From contig JAOCPU010000002.1 in NCBI GenBank assembly GCA_035772785.1, forward strand, positions 496,001 through 560,000: DNA of 64,000 nucleotides. The letters are read 5' to 3'. The translations under genes and the position numbers were made by a program. This stretch comes from Phlebiopsis flavidoalba. Taxonomy: Eukaryota > Basidiomycota > Agaricomycetes > Polyporales > Phanerochaetaceae. The notes under the pieces are model-generated. The model saw nothing but the letters and a program-made list of their open reading frames with translations. It ran no database searches and was not told the DNA's origin. This document shows, piece after piece, positions 11,790 to 23,657 of this stretch (positions are counted from its first letter, which is position 1; every line of letters starts with the position of its first letter).

Positions 11790-12352
11790 GAATATATACA
11801 ATGAGATACCAGGATAATAGAGCCAATAGGGTGTGAGGAGACCAAGGGTGATAGCAAGAAAGACCGCAGGTGACCAATGATGTCACTCGCTTAGCAAGGA
11901 GGACGGCGGAGGGCGCGCCTTTGATGGCGCTCGGTTGCATCAGACGCGGGGGGCGCTTGCCCATCTCTATGCTCTTCGTAACCATTTCTATTATTCACTA
12001 TTATACTGCCAAACTATGGAGCTGATGTACATGGGAGAGCGCGCAAAACAACGGCAAATGGGAGCAGGAGGAAGAGGATATGGGAAGGCGGCGGCGGCGG
12101 CGGGGAGCGCCTGACCGCGGGTGGGAACGGGACGCGCCTAGATAGGAGGGATGGCACGATGGGCGGGCGGGGATGGCAACGCTTGCGGCTGATGGCTGTC
12201 AAGGCGCGCTTGAAGGGTACGAAATCCAGAGGTTTTCAGGAGATGCCAGGAAGCGTGGGTTTTCTGCGGGGACTGGTCCGCATATAGCCCCATCACAAGA
12301 AAGTGACACGGAGCCTAACAAGGCCCGGAACCCGGATGATCAGGTGCTGGCC
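11790..12352 (-). repeat. Right inverted arm
   Basis: Reverse complement of the left arm, ending outward at GGATGATCAGGT (about 12,333-12,344). The arm carries a (GGC)n run at about 12,090-12,102 where the left arm has a diverged GTCGCCGCCG stretch. Confidence 0.7.
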
Positions 12353-13184
12353 GCACCGACCCTCCCCCCCGCCTCAACGCACGCGACACACCAAACCAGC
12401 CGCCGCCATCCAAACCGCCCGTAACCGCTCTCTAGCAATCGCCCGCCTGCCCACATCGATATGATTACCATCCTCCGAGTATCGACACCTCAGCCTCAGG
12501 CCTCAGGGGGGGACATACTATCCTCAGGGTCTCGCTACTCGTTGATATAGTACGCCAGTCACAGGACACGGACACCCAGACCCACCGACCGCGCGCGTCA
12601 TACCCCGTCGTACGCTCCCCCTCAGCCCTGCGCTTCTTCCGCGGGGCGTCTAGGCCCCCCTGGGGTTACCTGGTGTGGCAAATTGGTCGTATCACGATTC
12701 ACACGCGCCGCCGAGTCTTGAAAATTCGAATACATTTCAGAGCGCCTGGGTAAGTATCACGACCTATCATTCGCACTACGTAGGAATATGGATCAGGTCG
12801 CGAGGTGTTATTCGCCCAGATCAATTCACTCAAGCGCGTCAATCCAAATCTACAAAAGCGAACCGATGTAAACACGATAGGGTCGAACCGAACCGGCCTG
12901 CACCTCCAACCACGACCACAACCACGCCACAGAGCAGGGCTAGCGTTTTCAATAGCATGCCAGACCGTGTGTAACTACTTCTTGTACCTGTTTCAATTCA
13001 CACTCTCGGTTACTAGTGTATCAAGTTTGAATTTGGATGTGGTTCTCGCACTTTCCCTGCCTCCGCCGGAGCATGGTTGACGAGGCTGAAAGGCACACGA
13101 CGCTCTCTACGTACTCTCACATTCTCCGCGTCTCTTCCGTGGGTCGGGCCCTCTCTCTATGCTCGAATGCCGTCTCCCCTCACA

Positions 13185-13342
13185 CTGACAACAATGAATC
13201 CATCGGCTTGCGGGTTTGCGGCCGTCCTCCAAGTTCCGCAACTGACAGCCGTTTCCCCTCCCCCTGACAACAGTCAACTCGTGGGTTCGCTGATTACGGC
13301 CTTCAAGTTCCGCAGCTCCATTCCGACTCTCGCTCTCATCTA
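13185..13342. repeat. Two-copy 79-base tandem repeat
   Basis: Diverged copies begin CTGACAACAATGAATC at 13,185 and CTGACAACAGTCAACTC at 13,264. Both contain a GGGTTYGC...CGGCC...CAAGTTCCGCA core. Confidence 0.55.
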
Positions 13343-13849
13343 CGGATTTGATACTTCCAAGCCGCTGGATGAAACATTCGCGCACTGTGACACTGCGATC
13401 CTTGTGCAGTTGCGGCCAGGTGCGTGTGCGTGATATGATACAGCGCCGTCATGGGATCATCAGGCCGGCTCGTAGACTCCTCAGGATGTTAGAACGCAGG
13501 ATGAGATGTGGCGCTGTCAACCGCAAACGGTAATGCGAAGTATGGTCTCGGTGTGATCCGTAATCGTAAAGCTAGTAACGGGGCGGCGAGAGCGAGTGAG
13601 CTTTGAGCTTAGTGTAAGTTCATCCCCTACTACTCAAGCGTTCGCAGACCCTGGGATTCTTGAAGGTGCGTGGCCAGCCGTGTTTGGCTACACCGCGATC
13701 GCTAACCGCATAACGCACCGGCCAGATGACGTGAAGGCGATTTGAACCGTCCTTCACGTTCCAAAGGTACGTCATGACGATCCTATCCGCTGTACTAACC
13801 ACTCCAGTATCTACCGCGCAGATATCGCGCCGACCCACCGCCCCCTTCT

Positions 13850-14075
13850 GTCAGCCCCACTACCACCCACCGCCGCCGCCGCCGTACTGCGTCAGAAAGC
13901 GACGCGATACGTTCGAACACCCCCGCGTAGAGCGTACAGGATATGTACGCATGCGCTCATGTCTGCCGCGGTACATCCCAGCTGGCTGCACATCCAACCC
14001 CGTTACTCGCCTCCCACTCGCCTCTCACCCGCCTCCTACCGCCTCCCATCGCCTCAGTTCTGCGTCAGAAGCGAC
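13850..14075. repeat. Minisatellite and diverged CTGCGTCAGA repeat
   Basis: Five or so units of a CGCCTCCCAC-like decamer run at 14,004-14,056, followed by TTCTGCGTCAGAAGCGACGTACG. The same combination, a CCG/CAC-rich tract then TACTGCGTCAGAAAGCGACGCGA, occurs about 175 bases earlier at 13,850-13,908. Confidence 0.5.
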
Positions 14076-17000
14076 GTACGACTTGTAGCGGACGCTTCGC
14101 CATGAAGCTTTGCGCACTCCTCCGCAGTGTGCAGGATCCCCCACCCCTCCGCGACCTTCGTCTCCGTCTGCTCCCCTGCATCGTACGCTGATACATGCAC
14201 ACAAGTGGGTGTGCACTGAATTTCCGCCAGCATGGGCCCACTGGTGCCCGACGGCCGCCCGTGTGTGCGCTCGAGGGCCACATCCCCAGGACGACCGCAC
14301 GCCCCGCGTATGGAAAGCCGGACGTTCAAGCTTATTGACGCCCAGGCTGGTCATTCATGCGCGCCATTCCCCCGAACACCGCATGGGCTAATATCGGCGT
14401 GGCATTCAGCTGGTTTTCTGGGTGCGTAATATCTCGCACCTAACCCTAACCTCCCTCAGATACGGTGCCAGGAATGTTTGGCAAAGAACCTTGTCTTGAA
14501 CACTTGCGAGCGTGCTGCGAGGGAGCACAACTTGGTATGTGACACACTTTTGTACACACACGACATTTTCTGACTTGTGTTACTCTTCAGAATAGTCTCC
14601 TGCGCTTCAAGAGTCCACCGCGTTTGTGCCCTAAAGTCTCAACTTGGCTGGCGCACAAGCGTGTTCAGTGCCGCCAGGGTGCGCTGAGTTGCATCCTTAC
14701 TTGCGTGGATGCGACAGGTTGACGTCTCGGCCTCCCGCAAAAGAGAGAGGACGACAGGCCGCAGCATATTGCCTCGATTACACACGCGGTCGCCTGGCGT
14801 GTATGGACTGAAGGCGTCGCGCAGATCGGCAATGTGCGCTCGCCTGCGTAGCTTCCCGCGACGCGTTCGTTGGTGGCGCGGTCGGCCGCTTGCCTCGGCC
14901 TTATCCTGGCTCAGACTGTACGTGTGTTGTGTGATGTGATATATCGAGGATGTGTTCTGTGTTGACCTGGGCCACGTTGCCAGGCCTCTCACGCCCAGCT
15001 GGTGAACACCATCCGAACACCATTTCCTTCTCAACTCGTCGCAAGTCTACGCGTCCGAGAACCTCCCGTTGGCTGCTCCGCTGTCGCAGAGCTGCCCCGG
15101 CATTGCAGAGCCGCCATGCATCAACACCAGCGGCTCCATCCCCCAATTGCGCAAAACCGTTCCGAACGGTTTCTTCGCGCCCCCGGAACGTCGCCCATTC
15201 CCCTCGCAACCCACTCTCTCCCGTGCAAAACGCCCCAGGCCATCCTGCGCGAATCATGAATGAGACGAAGCATCACGGCCCCCTTCAATGCCCAAGAGCT
15301 GCGTGCGCCACGAGGGCGGGTCCCACGCTGAGTGTCCGTCGACGTGCACGCGCAGCGCGAGTTCGCGTTTGAAGCTGTGCACCCTTGTACTTGCGCGCAT
15401 CGTGTTTATATGCAAGAGACCCTTGGTCACAAAAAGGCCCGCCACCTGCGCCATGTTTGTGTGCGCCTCCTCTTGACAGCGCGCCGTCCCGCGAGCCTGT
15501 GCACAGGCACACCGCACGCTCGCACTGTCTGGTGTCGTCTTGCAAGGCCTGCCTGGTGTGTCGTGGCGAGACGCGACAACATTTCGGCATCCCGCGGGCG
15601 TGCGCCTTGCCACTTGGCCGAGGTTGTCCCGCGCAGGTCAGCCTGCGCTGCGCCGAGACGATGGATTGACGTCCGGGGAGCTGGATGTTTGATTACAGAC
15701 GCGGAGGGTGTCTGCGCTGTGGACTCTGGAGCGGCTGCTTGTCATGTCGTGGACTTGGGCAGCGGCGCGTCGTGTCATGTCGTCCGCGGCCGCTCTCTGT
15801 AGCACGCAGTGAGCTTGGTTACTGTGGTATCACTATTACCGTGTTGTAAGTATGGTGGTTGTTCCAAAATCGAGCCGTACTCACCTTTTCTTCCCAGCTA
15901 AACAATCCCGCCCGGTGCGACAAACCACCCTCCGCCTTTGGCTTGTGGTTGCAAAGGATAGAGGCCAAAGCCTCCGCTTCTCTGGGCCGGCATCTTTGCA
16001 CCAGGTGGGTAAACGGTACGTCCCACATCCATAACATGGACCCGCAGGGCCGAGTGGCTCGCTGCGCAGTTTGAAATAATGCTAGTTTCTCATTATTGTA
16101 TGGCTGTACAATATCTACTCTGTCTATACACAAGCCTCTGAGAAATAGAGGAAGAGGTAGTTGCTAATTGTCACAATTGTGGCCAATGCTTGGCCACAGA
16201 ATCGGGTGAGCGCAGTGAGCAGGCTGCTCGACGTTGAGCTTGGCCTTTGTATATCAAGAGTTTAGGATAGAGGTGTGTGAGTCCCTGTCTCTTGGCGAAG
16301 GAGGCAAGAACTCACAGCTATACAGATCTCGCGGCGTTCACTCACTGCCCAAGGCCGCGACGGACGTCATCAACAAGAAGATCAGACATGCGAAGCACGG
16401 AGAACGGGACGCGAGTACGCACCGACAAGGTTGAAGAAGACGGGGCGGCGCAACCACACCGTCGGAGCACCAACCACCGCAGTGAGCCAGCGGTCTTACA
16501 CACCGTCGCGCACAGAGGACATGCGGCGTCTGTTCGGATGAGGAACTAGGGCAGCGAGGGGCGACGAAACTCGCCTTGAGCGTGGCGGTCGGAGTCGTGC
16601 GAGCACGAGAGAATATCGCGCACCAGCTCTGCTGGTACGCGGTCAAGACGAACACGAGCAGAGGCACAAATGAAACTCACCGAAAGTGCGACGGTCGGCG
16701 CCGTGCGGGTCAAACACGGTGTGGACGAACACGAGAGCGCGTCGTGCGCCTGCCCTATGGCTCTCCGGCCAGAAGAAGAGACGAAACGAAAGCAGACGAA
16801 GACGTACGCGGAGTGCATCGTGGGCACGGCCTGGGACATGAGCTATGATGGGGGACAAGTCAGCAAGCGTACGGTCGACACGGACGCGGCTCACCGTCCA
16901 ACGACAAGACGCCGAATCACCTACGCGGTGCAACATGAGCGGGAGCTTCGCCGGCTCATGGGCAAGAGCTGCGCGCTACACGGCTCGCTCGATGGGTGCG

Positions 17001-17410
17001 ACCTGTAGACAGGCGCACAAGTCTCGTCAGCGAGCGTAAGACCAACGGAAAGGAGCAGTCAATAGAATAACGCGACGACGAATGAATGCAGCGGACGTAC
17101 CGCTACGCGAAGACCAAGTCCATGTGCCGACTGGCAAGGTCGCGCCGCGTTCTAGGAACCGCGGGGCTAGGTCGAGAGGTACGGTCGGCCAACCAGCGCG
17201 ATGCGACGTCGGCGAGCGGTCAGGGGAAAGTGGGCTGCCCAAATGTAAACACTATAAGAGGGTTTACAAATCGTCATTTAATTCTCATGCCGTTGGCCAT
17301 TTCATCCAAGGTTTCCGGGGTCTATTACCATATATAGTATTGTACAAACACGACCAAGCGCGTCAAATAAGCTTGAACGTCCGGCTTTCCATACCCGCGG
17401 GCCACCCCAC

Positions 17411-17590
17411 CCCCGGTATTCTGCATGCCGGCTTGTCGCGCCGACGCATACCGGGCGCTCAGGGGACCCCTATCAAATGTCTATGCCCCGCCGTCATCCA
17501 ACCCGAGTCCCATATCCCGACTGCAACCGCCGCCCCGCTCCAATTATACCTCCGTATTTTATACACACGGAGTTTTAATATACATGTATA
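17411..17590 (+). repeat. Direct repeat, copy 1 (281-base period)
   Basis: Begins CCCCGGTATTCTGCATGCCG and continues through TTGTCGCGCCGACGCATA. Later come GACTGCAACC, then CCGCTCCAATTATACCTCCGT and an AT-rich tail ending in a hairpin-like ACACGGAG. A 40-base core differs from copy 2 at one base. Confidence 0.7.
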
Positions 17591-17691
17591 GTTGTAGAGC
17601 TAATAGACATTCTGCCAGCCAAGGTCCACTGGTGCATGCTTGGCCGCATCTCATGACAATCGCACGCCCCGGGGCCCGCTCGCCACCTTGG

Positions 17692-17865
17692 CCCCGGTAT
17701 TCTGAATGCCGGCTTGTCGCGCCGACGCATACTGCCCCACATCCCAACTGCAACCACTACCGCCGTCGCTGTCCCCGCCATCGCGCCGCTCCAAATATAC
17801 CCACGTATTTTATAAACACCGAGTGGTATAATGTATACTGTGGAGTAGTAAAGCTAATAAATACA
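17692..17865 (+). repeat. Direct repeat, copy 2 (281-base period)
   Basis: Starts CCCCGGTATTCTGAATGCCG exactly 281 bases after copy 1, with the same order of blocks: the 40-base core, CAACTGCAACC, CCGCTCCAAATATACCCACGT and TAAAGCTAATAAATA. The GC-rich head and AT-rich tail are both shared, so the unit is the whole stretch, not a chance match. Confidence 0.7.
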
Positions 17866-18578
17866 ACAATTTACATATAAGATAACAAAAGAAATGTGGA
17901 GAAAAGATAAAATATAATTGACTACCTGGGTATGAATGGATTACAATGTTTTATAAGTATCGGGTTAGGATGTAATCATGTGATGCATTCTGCACGAACA
18001 TGATCATGAGGAAGCGCCTTGAAATTGATGAACCACCCTTTTGGGACGTGCTGCGACACGGGCCGACACACGTTGAGCTTTCGCAGAACGACGTGAATTG
18101 CATGTTCACGGAGGTCTGTAGCACTACCAGGGGTCTCTGTATTGGTGACATGGACGTTTTACTTCCAACAGAAACATCTTCGTGACAATCGAGTCCCAAC
18201 TTTGAACCGTAACCAAATGGCCTCCATACTTGCCAGAGAAGCCACCTTGAGAAACATGCACATATCATTCAACACCCTGGAACTGTAGAAACCGTCTGGC
18301 GAAGGCCCCGCATCTTCGTCCCTACCGCACTCACCTTTCTGTTCGGTAGACTGATCTGGAATGCATAGAAATCTCGAAGTCTCGCCCATCCAAAGAGACA
18401 AAATCCAACCGCGATGTTTCCTCACTCGGCGTTGTACTTAATGCGGGGTGGGGCCCGGCTGAAGCGTACAAAATCTCAACCGACATACTCCTTTCGTCGA
18501 TGTGGGTACTTTCTTACCGTGCACATTCCTGTTTGATCTGAACTTTGTACACCTGTCATTAAGAAATCGACCAATACT
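17866..18578. other. Intergenic, no gene recognised
   Basis: AT-rich after the direct repeat. Overlapping frames at 17,951-18,425 on both strands show no known motif. Confidence 0.35.
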
Positions 18579-20156
18579 ATGTCGGAGGCAGCGCATATCT
18601 GGCGAGTATTTCTATTTGACCAGGCTTACCATATTGTTTTCTGACAACATGTCGCCATAGTGTTTCTTGAATACCTGTTTTACGTTAGATCAAGAAGTAT
18701 ACGCTTGTGTGATGCATAACTGGACGATGTCATCGACTCTCATAATATCCGTTCGCTGGGTTATGATTTTGTCCTCAGTTAATCGAACGGGTGCCACCAT
18801 CCAGAACGGTGAGTGGTGTGGTAAACATAGCTGAAAGCTATACCGAACTCATTGAATTGGTGCAGAGGTCCGTTTGAGACTACAATTGTCGCTGGGAATG
18901 ACGTTCTCATGTGCATCAATTTCATGACTCGCAGCTGTACCCCTGTCAACAACTTTCTTGAAGTTGCATTTTTTATTGGGCTAGTGCAGTCTGGCAAGTG
19001 GGTACATGTATTGTCTTTCTCGGCAAACGTACTCACTACGCAAATAGGTCTTCTCTGCGCTTCGAATATTCGCTGTCTGCCATGACAGTAAATATCGTCG
19101 CTCATATCGTCGCACTAGTACTCTTCTTGGGATTCGTTCCGGTGGGACGAATATCGTGAGTCCCGCAGAGCATTATCCCTCACGATGGCTGTGACTCAAG
19201 CAAGATAATTACCTTCCATTTTAGTACACGGCCGTCCCTATCATCCGTCTCGTATGTGCCTGCTCCCTTCATATGATGCGGTCAGAACATAGCACTATCC
19301 TAGCGCTGGGCTCTTTTAGAAGTGCGTACTTGCAGCTTTTTCTTGTCATGTCGTTTCATATCACTGAATGGATGTTATCAGCCGTATGTTTAGCTGTCTC
19401 TCATTACTGCCAGAACGTTTAAGAATGGATTTTACACACATAGTGCTTTATTTTACCCGCGGCTGTACCGTGATGGGCGATTCGATCGTTCTCCTTATTA
19501 CGTGGTCTCACACATTTCAACATTGGAGAGAGTCACGCAATAGTCGGACACACGCCTTTCTCTACCAGAATGTCTACTTCGCGATGGTGAAGTTAACGTT
19601 TGATTAGTCACTGGTAGAGTCGTGACTGAAAACATGATTGTGGTGTTCATAGGAACGATTTACTTTGTGTACGCTCCCTATTGGCCACCTTCGATTCTTT
19701 CATTAACATTAAATTGGATTCTCCGGGTCAGCATACTGCTCGCAGTGAATCTCTTACAATGCTTTACAAGCTGAACCCAAATGTAGGTCTGTCAAGTGAT
19801 GCCCCAGGTTTCAGGCTGTGACTATGCATACAGGTGTTGAACGTGGCAGATCAAATTCTGGAAAACTGTAAGTGTGCGTATATCCCCGAAATTCAGCGTG
19901 CTGGCTCTAACTTAAATCTGTCTCTATCTGCTCGTAGCCGACATTGGTTTGTGAATCGCTGCATGCTGAATTTACAACAACAGGTCGAACTGATGACTAT
20001 CTGGTCGATTCGGCTACTGGCAATCCGAGGTCCTCAGACTTTAAGCCACCAAATCTTCACGTCCAAGACTCAGCACTACTTACGTACCAGATGGAAGCGA
20101 CAACAACCATATTTCTAGTCATCATGACGAGGACGCGGATTTTGGCGAGCTGTTGA
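18579..20156 (+). CDS. DUF6533-type seven-helix membrane protein, frame-broken
   Basis: Pieces of the basidiomycete DUF6533 integral membrane family appear in order over three frames. A possible start is the ATG at 18,579 (MSEAAHIWRVFLFDQ). A YDFVLS motif near 18,757 corresponds to the family's YDYLLT. A VFSALRIFAVC stretch near 19,040 and NIVAHIVALVLFLGFVP at about 19,086-19,140 match the helix 4-5 region. GDSIVLLITWSHTFQHWRESR lies at about 19,475-19,540. A splice then joins CLLRDG to TIYFV (intron about 19,588-19,651, GTGAAG...CATAG). Near the C terminus is a MLNLQQQVEL stretch at about 19,962. The family is common in mushrooms and of unknown function; membrane location is expected. Exact exon limits are uncertain because of indels. 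Confidence 0.5.
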
Positions 20157-20237
20157 CGATGAGGAGAGACTCAGAGGTGGTGGAAAATAAAGACCAGAGG
20201 CGGACAAACGCTAGTTGGTCTCCAAAACATCTATTAG

Positions 20238-21889
20238 CTACTTGGTACTAGCTATACTAAAATCGGGTCTAGGGGCGATACACTCAGAGCTAGAAATAGA
20301 TTGGTTCTCCAATGTTCCCAAGAAAAGCTGTTTGCAGGAGTCATGAAATTTAGCGTAGATGCACCTAAGCATGTATGACTTCTGGATGATCCAGCTGACG
20401 CAAGTAAAACTTAGAATGAAAACGGTTTTATCAATAAGAGTGGTTGTATAAAATAGAATATTGAGTATACGGCCTAGTAATGGAAGGCGGTGAATCACTG
20501 ATTACCAGGGCTTCACCAGAACCAATGAGCCCAATAGAGGTACCTAAACGGAATTTATGAGACGGCGTGTATTGCGAGATTGGTATCCTACCTACTGTAA
20601 AGGCCGTAAATGTCAACATCTGGAATAAATTCCACGCCAGAGACGCTCTTTGAGCGTAATGAATAAAAGTCGAACAACTGTCTGATGAACAGTAAAGCTC
20701 ACATAAAGTAGCATGTACCTGAAAAATCGTTAGTATATTCGCTAACAGCTGCTCGTATTTCGCAAGATTTGGGCAGACCATCGCGCAAAAAAATCTCGGA
20801 AAACGGTGTTCGAAGCCCCAATCCCCTGGAGGTTTGCCAGTGACGAAAAGTCCTAATCCATGTCCACGGCGATGATGAACGTGTCTGACATTATTATGGA
20901 CCGCGAATAGCTAATGGCACTAGAGTAATATTATCTTCACAGCTGGGGGGCTGTGATAGAGGAGAAAGCTGTGCTGCCTATACTCAACGCACATCTAGAA
21001 CATCGCGTCATTTGAGTCTAGAACCTCGTATAGAGCTGCCATCGTTCACTCACACATGCCCGACCCGTCAGGGATCCGGGTCTAAGTTTACTATACAAAC
21101 CTGGCAGAGGCGGGGTTGGAGCTGTACATAAAACACCATATCACCGCAAATTGCACGCTATGGTAATAATTAGATCAATAACTTGTAATGTAGATCTTAC
21201 TCACGATATTGCTCGCAATCGGGAGAAGGCCTATGAAGACAATCACGGCGCAAACACCCGCTCTTGAATGATGAGCTGATCCACAACACATAGACTCCTG
21301 AGAGCTGAGAATGCTGCATGGTGTAAGCCTCGATGTCGGCAGCTGTAAGCACAGTATCCCCCTCAGACTCACCTGTAACTTGGATGTGGAGACACCGAAA
21401 AGCGAGACCCAGTCCAGCGATGTTGAGAGGGTTCCTGCACTGTCTGTAACGGCTCACAGTGTGAAGTCAAGGTGGATAGATATATTATTACATACTCCTG
21501 CTGTGCGATGTATATAGTCACGATGCATGTGTATGAGACAAATCTTGGATACATGCGAATGATTGGGCAAAAGAATGGGCATGCCAAGACTTATAACCAT
21601 GACCCAGCGGATTGACAGTCAACAGCATAGAGGTGAGCGTCCACTTTCTTCGCCATAAACCGTTTTCGATCATCTTGATCAAAAGTAATAAGATAGTCGT
21701 AAAGAGCGAGAGCTATAAACATTTGTCTCAAATTATCGACGGTATTTATCTTTCCAGCCTACTTCACCTCTTTAGCTTGCAATGCAGCTTGAAAGTGGCC
21801 CTCGGGCGAACGCTGATACCGAGTTGAGACATAGTACAAACGGTCGCTAAGAGTCTCACCGAAAGAGATGTTGAAGGTAACGAGTCCAT
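20238..21889 (-). CDS. DUF6533-type seven-helix membrane protein, frame-broken
   Basis: Convergent with the preceding gene. A plausible start is the ATG at 21,889 (MDSLPSTSLSVRLLATV). The family signature ALYDYLITFDQ is clear at about 21,675-21,715, followed in a shifted frame by WRRKWT. Further on, FSALR and VCAVIVFIGLLPIASNIV (about 21,190-21,320) match the fourth and fifth helices, ending at a good GTGAGTAAG donor. Downstream frames 20,781-20,431 and 20,498-20,238 contain more hydrophobic segments. At least three frame shifts are needed, all without splice sites. The function of the family is unknown. A paralogue lies tail-to-tail on its 3' side. Confidence 0.5.
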
Positions 21890-21989
21890 AGTAGCGAGTC
21901 GAGCTGTGTAGCCTGAGTGACAGTTGCTTGAGGCCTCCCGAAATGCGCCCATATCATATATATATATACGCACGTGACGCACACAAATT

Positions 21990-22883
21990 TTTCATTTCGT
22001 TGTCCCCCTATGTGCACTGTGTGCGGTGAATTGTCAGGGATCTATCTGCAAAACGCATCATTTCCACAATTTTGTTAACTTATCTCCATGGCCCGGCTAC
22101 GCCTTCAATCTTCCGCTGTCATTTGCCATCGTATCATTTTCTCTTTCCATTTTCATAGGTCCCTTGTAAGCTTTCAGTGCGCAAAAAGGAATTAAACATG
22201 AACCGAATGTCCATGCTTCTCGCCGCGAAGCCGGTAATCATTTCTTCTACTCAGACCAACGTGCAGCTTGCAATGATTTATATCCCTAGGAGACTCGCGG
22301 GTACAATCATCAGTCACATTGAGACCTGTCGTGCCCATTGTCAACTTAATAAAGGGTCAGTGGGCGGGACCAAAGAGCGTGCGGTAAGCAAGAGAGAAAG
22401 CGAGATTGTAGCAAAGCCGAGCAACAGATCATGACGTTTTCAATACATGACCATCATCGAGAGACCATCCGTTCTGGCAAGTCGGATGCTCATGTGGCCG
22501 TGATGTTTCACTGCACTCACCGGAGGCCAACGATAGAACTCCCAGCAAGTGATACTGCTGATGGGATATGTAGCAGAGACGTTGAGAAATTGGACTGTTC
22601 CGATATCAATTTTAGAAGGTAGACGATACCGGGCACAACCAAGGAGTTACAACCACGATAACTCGGAAATCGCTTGAGTTCACCGAATTATAAAACAACC
22701 CGGCGTTACGTTGTGCCGACAACAAAAATTAGTCCTTCCGGATCAAAGCTCACGATGCGCTGATTTTTGATATGCAGCTTATGCGAGATACACGAGAATC
22801 GGCCCCCTCGGCACTTTAACTCGCGCAGTACCGCAAAGAGGAAATTTGTCGATCGATCTTGTCATTCGTGGTGGAGTTGAAAC
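21990..22883. other. Intergenic, no gene recognised
   Basis: Short frames at 22,177-22,434 and 22,431-22,622 on the plus strand have no known motif. I see no splice chain connecting them. Confidence 0.35.
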
Positions 22884-23219
22884 TTGATCAGTCTGTTGGA
22901 GTATTTGTACGCCGTGGCAGCAGCTCACGTGGCACCGACAGCCGCACTACAGCGGGAGGCGTTGCGTATCAGCACGCAGTTTAAAAGCCAGGATGTAAGG
23001 GAGGAATACCTGGTACGGACCAACGCGGTTTCTTCACACAGTGAAGACCTTCACTTGACGTATAACGTTAACATGAAACCGATTGAGTTTGTGGGCCGAG
23101 GTACTGGTTTCATTCGCACCTTCGATCAGACCATCGACATAACAATATCGTTTGCAACTTCGGTTCCTTCGCTTCGGGTCGTAATTTATCGTACTGCAGG
23201 CGGCAAGATAGAAGATTAA
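22884..23219 (+). CDS. Hypothetical protein fragment
   Basis: An open frame of 111 codons with protein-like composition (for example SHSEDLHLTYNVNMKPIEF and LRVVIYRTAGGKIED) ends in TAA at 23,217-23,219. There is no ATG in the first 70 codons and a stop lies directly upstream. If real, it would be a last exon entered by splicing, perhaps at one of the AG sites near 22,920. I recognise no domain. The following frame 23,226-23,657 is richer in Ser/Arg and looks less coding. Confidence 0.25.
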   Translation: MISLLEYLYAVAAAHVAPTAALQREALRISTQFKSQDVREEYLVRTNAVSSHSEDLHLTYNVNMKPIEFVGRGTGFIRTFDQTIDITISFATSVPSLRVVIYRTAGGKIED

Positions 23220-23657
23220 TGTGTTGTGAATGCTGTAAGTCTAGGGTTTTCCCACGACTCCCGGGTGTGCACTCGCTTTGCGCAGTCGTTTACTCAACTC
23301 ACCCGATCGTGTTGTGCGACATACGGCCGGGGCACATCTACCAGACTCTTCGAGATGCATAACGCAACGCGTCGAAGCAACGCAAATGCGCAAGATCTAT
23401 TGAACACATGGTTAAAGGTGTTCGGCAGCAAGATTAGCAATGCGATTCCCGCTCATCTTACTCGTCAGATAAGTTACGGCACACCGCGTGCTTCGCAAAC
23501 GCGCGCGTCCTGCCAGATCCAAAACCACCCACGGAACGCCCCAGCCTCGAATTCCTGCACGCTCCATTTACCCTTTAAGACCCATAATACCCAAGTGAGA
23601 AATCCATCTGCCGTATCGCCCGGTGCATTCAGGGATTTTGAGTGCTGCCCAGATTAG

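Larger units (their letters stand above)
9886..12352. mobile_element. Element with long terminal inverted arms (putative)
   Basis: The left arm, about 9,886-10,500, reads again in reverse complement at about 12,352-11,790. The outer half is near-identical over long runs, for example CGTACCCTTCAAGCGCGCCT at about 10,020 and its complement at about 12,210. Similarity decays inward, and both arms share small deletions and insertions such as a GGAT gain and a CCGTGCG gain in the left arm. The core, about 10,500-11,790, is AT-rich. No transposase, reverse transcriptase or integrase motif is visible. The structure fits a non-autonomous terminal-inverted-repeat or foldback transposon, or two head-to-head copies of an older repeat. 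I could not identify target-site duplications. Confidence 0.55.
12353..17400. other. GC-rich, gene-poor stretch
   Basis: Mostly GC- and CpG-rich sequence with overlapping frames on all strands, as expected by chance in GC-rich DNA. There are no conserved domains, no believable intron chains and no RNA gene that I can support. It contains a two-copy 79-base repeat, a short minisatellite and a CTGCGTCAGAA-type repeat, listed separately. A two-unit CCTAACCCTAACC at 14,437 is too short to be telomeric. Confidence 0.5.

Noticed and set aside
14437..14449. CCTAACCCTAACC as an interstitial telomere
   Set aside because: Only two units, with no array on either side; expected by chance in this amount of sequence.
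13185..17865. CRISPR-like array from the short repeats
   Set aside because: Two-copy, diverged repeats with unequal spacing in a eukaryotic context; no cas genes.
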